The notes under the pieces are model-generated. The model made no database searches. It was not told the DNA's origin and saw nothing but the letters and a program-made list of their open reading frames with translations. A DNA stretch of 17,536 nucleotides, taken from positions 1 to 17,536 of the forward strand of contig JAJOKK010000224.1 of assembly GCA_021129875.1 (NCBI GenBank), read 5' to 3'. The DNA comes from Candidatus Bipolaricaulota bacterium. Its GTDB lineage: Bacteria > Bipolaricaulota > Bipolaricaulia > UBA7950 > UBA9294. A program made the position numbers and the translations under genes. The stretch's first letter is position 1. Every line of letters starts with the position of its first letter. Of the stretch, positions 13,501 through 17,536 are shown piece after piece.

Positions 13501-13973
13501 ATGAGTTTCTTGAACTGCCCCAGATCCATTTTGGAATCGATGAAGCCCTGGAAAGCGTCCTCTTCTGCGAACGGGGATTCGATAGCCGAAGACTCGAAGA
13601 CCTCATCCTCAATAAAGATCGGACTCCCCACCCGCAGGGCCAAGGCGAGAGAGTCTGACGGACGCGCATCTAATTCAACTGATTTTCCGGCGGAGTCGAG
13701 CAGGAAGATTGAGGCGTAGAACGTCCCTTCCTCGAACCCGCTGATCACGATCTTCTCCACGCTCCCACCGAGATCGTTGATGATCACCTTCATCAGATCG
13801 TGGGCGAGCGGGCGCGGGAATTTACTGTTCTGCAGGCTGAACGCGATCGACATAGCCTCTGCCTCTCCAATCCAGATCGGCATCGCCCTATTTGAGTTTC
13901 GATCTTTCAGCAAGATCACCGGCGCATTACTGAACGGATCGACTAACAATGCCTTGATCTCCGCTTCTTTCAT
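13494..13973 (-). CDS. Bifunctional nuclease family protein (DUF151)
   Basis: 159-aa protein of the BFN/DUF151 family. Members have been reported with DNase and RNase activity, but the role in most bacteria is unclear. It shows the family core: ILLKDRNSNRAMPIWIGEAEAMSI (22-45), with the P-I-x-I-G-x-x-E-A motif, the HDLM helix, FYASIFL and the signature LDARPSDSLALALR followed by IF. The C-terminal acidic part (FAEEDAFQGF, MDLGQF) is usual. The open frame begins at a TTG at 14012, but ATG 13973 has an AAGGAG site 8-12 nt upstream and is preferred. Single gene with its own promoter. Confidence 0.9.
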   Translation of the reverse strand: MKEAEIKALLVDPFSNAPVILLKDRNSNRAMPIWIGEAEAMSIAFSLQNSKFPRPLAHDLMKVIINDLGGSVEKIVISGFEEGTFYASIFLLDSAGKSVELDARPSDSLALALRVGSPIFIEDEVFESSAIESPFAEEDAFQGFIDSKMDLGQFKKLIG

Positions 13974-14018
13974 CGCTCCACTCCTTTTTACTATCTTAAC
14001 GACATTCGTCAACGATTC

Positions 14019-14047
14019 ATTATAGCAGGCCGCTGCGTATGAGACAA
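14019..14047 (-). promoter_or_regulatory. Promoter of the DUF151 gene
   Basis: Minus-strand TTGTCT (14047-14042), 17-nt spacer and perfect TATAAT (14024-14019). Predicted start about 14012, leader about 39 nt. Confidence 0.7.
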
Positions 14048-14159
14048 TCCCCAGACCTGCTCACGCAAGATGGTTCCTTGCGGTTAAGGCTAAGGTAGCC
14101 CAGAGCAAGACCCAAACAGAGTGTCCCGGGGTCTGACTCCTACCCCAAGAACGATCCCC

Positions 14160-14193
14160 TGTGTCCGCCTGACCTGTTGGGCAGGCGGACACA
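14160..14193. terminator. Strong hairpin downstream of the peptidase gene
   Basis: Perfect 12-bp inverted repeat TGTGTCCGCCTG (14160-14171) and CAGGCGGACACA (14182-14193), 10-nt loop, 16 nt past the peptidase stop on the minus strand. Position and strength suit a transcription terminator, but the T-run is missing, so a REP-like or mRNA-protecting hairpin is the alternative. Confidence 0.55.
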
Positions 14194-14209
14194 GTTTGGA
14201 GAGCACGGA

Positions 14210-17047
14210 TCAAAACGGGAACCCGAACTCGACGAACGGCATCCCTTCAGGATAGGCACCGTAGCCAAACAAGGGGACCGCATACCCAATACTGACATTG
14301 AACGGCACACCGAAGAGGAAGCTCATGGTGTAGGTGATCTTGCCGCCGGCCTCGACCTGTAAGGCTCTCAGCGAGATCGGCTCTCCCCATGGGAGTATTC
14401 CGCCTCCCTGGATGAAGGCAGAAATGGCGACGGTTTCGATCCTGGTCAGGTTGAAGATCGCATAGCCGAGCCTCCGCGCAAGCGGCGGCGGAAGGACTTC
14501 GATCTTTGCAAATCCGGTCTGCTCTCCGCGCGGCTGCTCTCTGAACGCGTGAAGCCGTTCCGGTGTGAGGCGGAACGGACCAGGGAGCGGGCCGAGGAGG
14601 GAGCGGCCGGCCTTTACGTCAACGTCGATGTAGAACCAAGGCGCCAGGCGAAGGCGTACAGCTCCGCTCCACTCCGCTAATGCGAACGGCGTGGTGCCAA
14701 ACCCTGGAATACCTGCTTTGAACGTCAGTCGGTTCGTAAGGTGGTGCCTCAATAGGTCGGAACGGAGGATGCCGACTCCGATGTATGGCGCCGGACTTGG
14801 CAGTGCACCCCGCGCGCCGAACGAGAGGCGCAGGTGCGTTGCCGGATACCAGAAGGTCCCGGGCGATCCGATCGGCGGGTTCTCAAAGAGGAGGACGCGT
14901 AATGACACCGCCAGATTGACGGTTCCGGTCCATGCGGTCGGATCGAACGCGCTCACCACCGCAAACGCGTGGAACATGTGTTCACGGTCGATGTTCGCAG
15001 CGAACATACCGCTAATGTCCCACGCGGGGGCATGATCGACCGACCCGATATCCTCCGCCATCATCGCGGGATCGATGTGCGGCATGAGGGAGAGCCCCCA
15101 TTGGTGATCGTTGCGGAACCTTCCGGCGATGCTTGTTGGCGAAAGCTCAATAACGTAGGCGTCCAACGGGATGCCGATCGGATCGGCCTGCGGGTCGCGC
15201 AGCGGATGATCGATGATGATTCGCCGTGGGTAATGGTTGCTGAAGCGGTTCTTATCGAGGGTCATCTCATTCGGATCGACATGGATGCGGACAATCTGCT
15301 CGTCGCTGTGAATAACGACGGTCCCTTCCCTCTCCCCTCCGGGCCAGACGATATCGTATTCATCTCCGTCTGCAGTGAACCCTCTAACGACGACCGGACA
15401 GCAGTCGGCCTCGCCGCTGCGACGCAGATGTACTGTAGTCTCGTAGCCGTCCTCGATCCCTTTCGCTTCGAACCCTTCGACGGCGATGTCCAGGGTCGCA
15501 GTCCCATGGATCCAGTCGGCGAAGAACTCGGCCAAATCCGTCCCTGAGATCTCTTCGGCAAGCCGCTGGAAACCGTCGACGCTCAAAATGTGCGTGTCGT
15601 AGCGTGCGTGCGCTTCCCGCAGGATTTCGAAGATCGTTTCACGTCCGAGCCGGCCTTCTAGTGCCCGCAAGACGAGGTACCCTTTGCTGTAGATCCGGGC
15701 GAATTGCCCGTTCAGAAATTCGACAGCGCTCATCGGCTGGACGATCGCCTCGTCGAACTGGTTGCGAAGAAGATTCAGGTAAGCCAATTCGGCGTGGTGT
15801 TGCCGCATATTGAACCAGCCGATCATCTCGCGAACGATACCCTCAACCAGCCCCTCGCCGATGTGGGCGAACAGGTTCGGCCCGAACGCGCCGTACCTCT
15901 CCTCAAAGTAGGTGAATGTGAGGAACTCAGCAAACCCTTCGGAGATCCAGTTCTCGGCATTGAAGTCAGCGCCGATGCCGATCCCCCACCACAGATGCGC
16001 GACCTCGTGAGCGACGAGGTAGTCGAGGAGACGGTCGTACATCCCGAGGACCGGCATATCCTTCAGCCGATAAAAGCTTGATCCGACCAGGATCATCCCA
16101 TCGGCAGCCATCCCGAAGAACCCGTGGGCGGGGTTTTCGACGATGACCAGACGGCGATAGTTAAAGGGCCCGAAGTGCTCGGCGAAGAAAGCAAGGCTAT
16201 CTGCTGCGTAGCTCGCGGCAAGGCGCGCCGGACCCTCGGCGCCGGGGAGGAAGACCGTCTCGATCTCGATCTCACCCGCGAAGGATGTGAGTACCTTGAG
16301 ATCGGGTCCGATGACAAGGGGGACCGATCGTGTCGGACGATCGTTCTCCAAGATGTGGGTCCGCTCTCCGTCCACCGGATCGAGGATCGTATGGTGGTCG
16401 GCCCCGGCGGCGACAACATAATCCTCCGGCACAGTCAGCTCGACGCGGTAGTAGGCGGCCGGGAGCACGAACTGCTCCTCGATCACTGCGTTGGGCGGGA
16501 TTGCTTTTGGGTTCCATCCGAACCTCCAGATGTAGACGCCATGATAGACGCAATTATCCATAAGGCGGGCGTTAGCGAACCTCGTCTCGAACTCGATCGT
16601 TATCTGCGTTCGCTCCCCCGGGGAGAGCGGAGCAGGGAGACTGACGATCAGGATCCCATCATCGAGCGAAAAAGTCTGCACCGTTGGAGGGGCCGGAACG
16701 AGCTGGTAGGAAAGTGGCTCACCATCCGCGTCGGTCACCGAACGGATCAGAGTCCAGGTCGGGTCGAACCCGTAGATAAACTGAGCATCGAGCAGCGCCG
16801 GATGAAGGTATGGGTTCTGTTCACGGCCCATGTTGGCGATCAGGGCGAAGTAGACGGCCGGCAACGGTGCGCCGGTATCGTTGATATAGTCGATCATTTG
16901 CGTTCCGGTGAGCGTATGCGTCTCCGGATCGAGGGAGACGACGATCTCGTATCGATGGAAGCCGTTCTCCGGCGCGTCCTGCGCTAGTGCGGTCGGCGCA
17001 GATAACGCAGTGAGAAGCAGACAGGCGATGATCAGATAACTGCGCAT
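14210..17047 (-). CDS. Secreted M1-like metallopeptidase fused to a beta-barrel-like domain
   Basis: 945-aa exported protein. Signal peptide of about 22 residues ending T-A-L-A before Q23. Residues about 30-290 form the N-terminal beta domain typical of M1 peptidases. The gluzincin site is HEVAH (347-351) with the third zinc ligand Glu370 in NWISEGFAEF, exactly 18 residues on; YSKGYLVLRALEG supplies the expected Tyr region. The exopeptidase GAMEN motif is absent: the segment reads GFFGMAADG (309-317), without the amine-binding Glu. After a beta-sandwich (about 490-600), residues about 625-945 show repeated amphipathic strands with aromatic girdles and end in GFPF. A C-terminal Phe is typical of outer-membrane barrels. 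Start ATG 17047 is preferred over the longer frame (to 17104) because of the signal peptide and AAGGAGG site. Likely an outer-membrane peptidase; the substrate is unknown. Confidence 0.8.
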   Translation of the reverse strand: MRSYLIIACLLLTALSAPTALAQDAPENGFHRYEIVVSLDPETHTLTGTQMIDYINDTGAPLPAVYFALIANMGREQNPYLHPALLDAQFIYGFDPTWTLIRSVTDADGEPLSYQLVPAPPTVQTFSLDDGILIVSLPAPLSPGERTQITIEFETRFANARLMDNCVYHGVYIWRFGWNPKAIPPNAVIEEQFVLPAAYYRVELTVPEDYVVAAGADHHTILDPVDGERTHILENDRPTRSVPLVIGPDLKVLTSFAGEIEIETVFLPGAEGPARLAASYAADSLAFFAEHFGPFNYRRLVIVENPAHGFFGMAADGMILVGSSFYRLKDMPVLGMYDRLLDYLVAHEVAHLWWGIGIGADFNAENWISEGFAEFLTFTYFEERYGAFGPNLFAHIGEGLVEGIVREMIGWFNMRQHHAELAYLNLLRNQFDEAIVQPMSAVEFLNGQFARIYSKGYLVLRALEGRLGRETIFEILREAHARYDTHILSVDGFQRLAEEISGTDLAEFFADWIHGTATLDIAVEGFEAKGIEDGYETTVHLRRSGEADCCPVVVRGFTADGDEYDIVWPGGEREGTVVIHSDEQIVRIHVDPNEMTLDKNRFSNHYPRRIIIDHPLRDPQADPIGIPLDAYVIELSPTSIAGRFRNDHQWGLSLMPHIDPAMMAEDIGSVDHAPAWDISGMFAANIDREHMFHAFAVVSAFDPTAWTGTVNLAVSLRVLLFENPPIGSPGTFWYPATHLRLSFGARGALPSPAPYIGVGILRSDLLRHHLTNRLTFKAGIPGFGTTPFALAEWSGAVRLRLAPWFYIDVDVKAGRSLLGPLPGPFRLTPERLHAFREQPRGEQTGFAKIEVLPPPLARRLGYAIFNLTRIETVAISAFIQGGGILPWGEPISLRALQVEAGGKITYTMSFLFGVPFNVSIGYAVPLFGYGAYPEGMPFVEFGFPF

Positions 17048-17367
17048 AGCAAATCCTCCTTCAAGGTAAACTCTTGTTGCGGCTCGCAGCCTTTGGAGGC
17101 GCACTCCAGACCGATTCGATCAACCGTCTTATCTTTAGCGGCGAAGCTGCGCACGACTTTATTTATCGAGGTGATAATTTCCCTGTTCCACCGCGATACC
17201 GATAAGTTACAGCCAAGTATAGAGCACGATCTCGGTCAGTGCAATACTCCGGCATTCTACTATTCCGTCTCTGCCGCCAATCCTTGCCACGCGTCATTCT
17301 CGACAAGATCGTGCCGGCGCTGATCCAAGCAAGTATCTATGGGGCCGACCCAGTTATCTGCCGCACG

Positions 17368-17384
17368 CATTCAGCAAACCCATA
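17368..17384 (+). repeat. IS-end-like word, copy 4
   Basis: CATTCAGCAAACCCATA, the exact 17-nt inverse of 6246-6262, and a C/T variant of the cores at 5787 and 5879. It is followed by CTGTTGCGTGATG (17388-17400), which also occurs at 783-795. Confidence 0.75.
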
Positions 17385-17484
17385 AGCCTGTTGCGTGATG
17401 CGGCCTTTTCTGCTGCTCGTTGTCAAACTCGGTTGCGAAGCAAGGCCGGAGGCCAACCAGTAGATTCAAGCATTTTACCGCATC

Positions 17485-17524
17485 GGGGGGTGTAGTAAGT
17501 CCCTCTTCGAATACTGCACCCCCC
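17485..17524. repeat. G/C-run hairpin near the window end
   Basis: GGGGGGTG (17485-17492) pairs with CACCCCCC (17517-17524), continued by TAGTA (17493-17497) with TACTG (17512-17516), one G-T pair, and a 14-nt loop. The 13-bp stem has no T-run after it, so it is more likely the end of a mobile element or a structured RNA than a terminator. Confidence 0.7.
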
Positions 17525-17536
17525 AGGAGCGCAAAG

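Larger units (their letters stand above)
17105..17536. other. Non-coding region with IS-end-like word and hairpin
   Basis: No credible gene; the 76-aa open frame at 17093-17323 has no recognisable features. The stretch between 17048 and 17240 should contain the peptidase promoter, but I cannot pick clear -35/-10 boxes. Beyond 17360 lie the fourth copy of the IS-end-like word, a 13-bp repeat shared with 783-795 and a strong hairpin. Confidence 0.6.

Noticed and set aside
13974..14012. N-terminal extension of DUF151 from a TTG
   Set aside because: Predicted transcription start is at about 14012 and a good SD precedes ATG 13973.
16124..16987. Plus-strand open frame (287 codons) opposite the peptidase
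   Set aside because: Antisense shadow of a gene with signal peptide and zinc site.
17093..17323. 76-codon open frame upstream of the peptidase
   Set aside because: Starts within the peptidase leader on the opposite strand; no motif or ribosome site.

Overview
Bacterial chromosomal window. Two features point to a two-membrane (diderm) cell: an M1-like metallopeptidase with a signal peptide and a C-terminal half patterned like an outer-membrane beta-barrel, and a membrane-anchored protein that may have the LolA fold. The compact IF-2 (575 aa), the GC-rich informational genes and an archaeal-looking winged-helix regulator suggest an uncultured deep-branching bacterium. I lean weakly to a Bipolaricaulota/Acetothermia-like lineage, but the sequence alone cannot settle it.

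Left part (1-6324) looks accessory. A short coaE is followed by about 450 bp of non-coding, hairpin-rich DNA, then a frameshifted HicB-type antitoxin relic. Next is a two-gene operon for an SbcD/Mre11-like nuclease and a 1001-aa SbcC/Rad50-like ATPase, overlapping by 4 nt. These two genes look less GC-rich than the rest by eye. The ATPase has a beta-rich insert instead of a visible zinc hook and a C-terminal winged-helix-like tail. The pair is followed by about 700 bp of repeat mosaic: 7-bp tandem repeats, IS-end-like words and inverted repeat pairs.

Middle part (6325-11306) is a minus-strand housekeeping block. In transcription order it runs tRNA-Gly(CCC), family-4 uracil-DNA glycosylase, a tail-anchored TPR protein, infB (TTG start, own promoter), DUF503/YlxP, rbfA, a polytopic membrane protein and a winged-helix regulator. 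infB, DUF503 and rbfA act in initiation and small-subunit maturation, as in the conserved bacterial nusA-infB-rbfA neighbourhood, although no nusA is present.

Right part (11374-17536) holds pgk (minus) and a LolA-like gene (plus). They diverge from a 67-bp spacer containing a perfect 22-bp palindrome that carries overlapping -10 boxes for both directions; the plus-strand gene appears to be leaderless. A DUF151 bifunctional-nuclease-family gene converges on the LolA-like gene. The window ends with the secreted M1-like peptidase/barrel protein and about 490 bp of non-coding DNA with a strong hairpin and another copy of the IS-end-like word.

The best candidates for something undescribed are the nuclease/ATPase module, the peptidase-barrel fusion and the palindromic divergent promoter.
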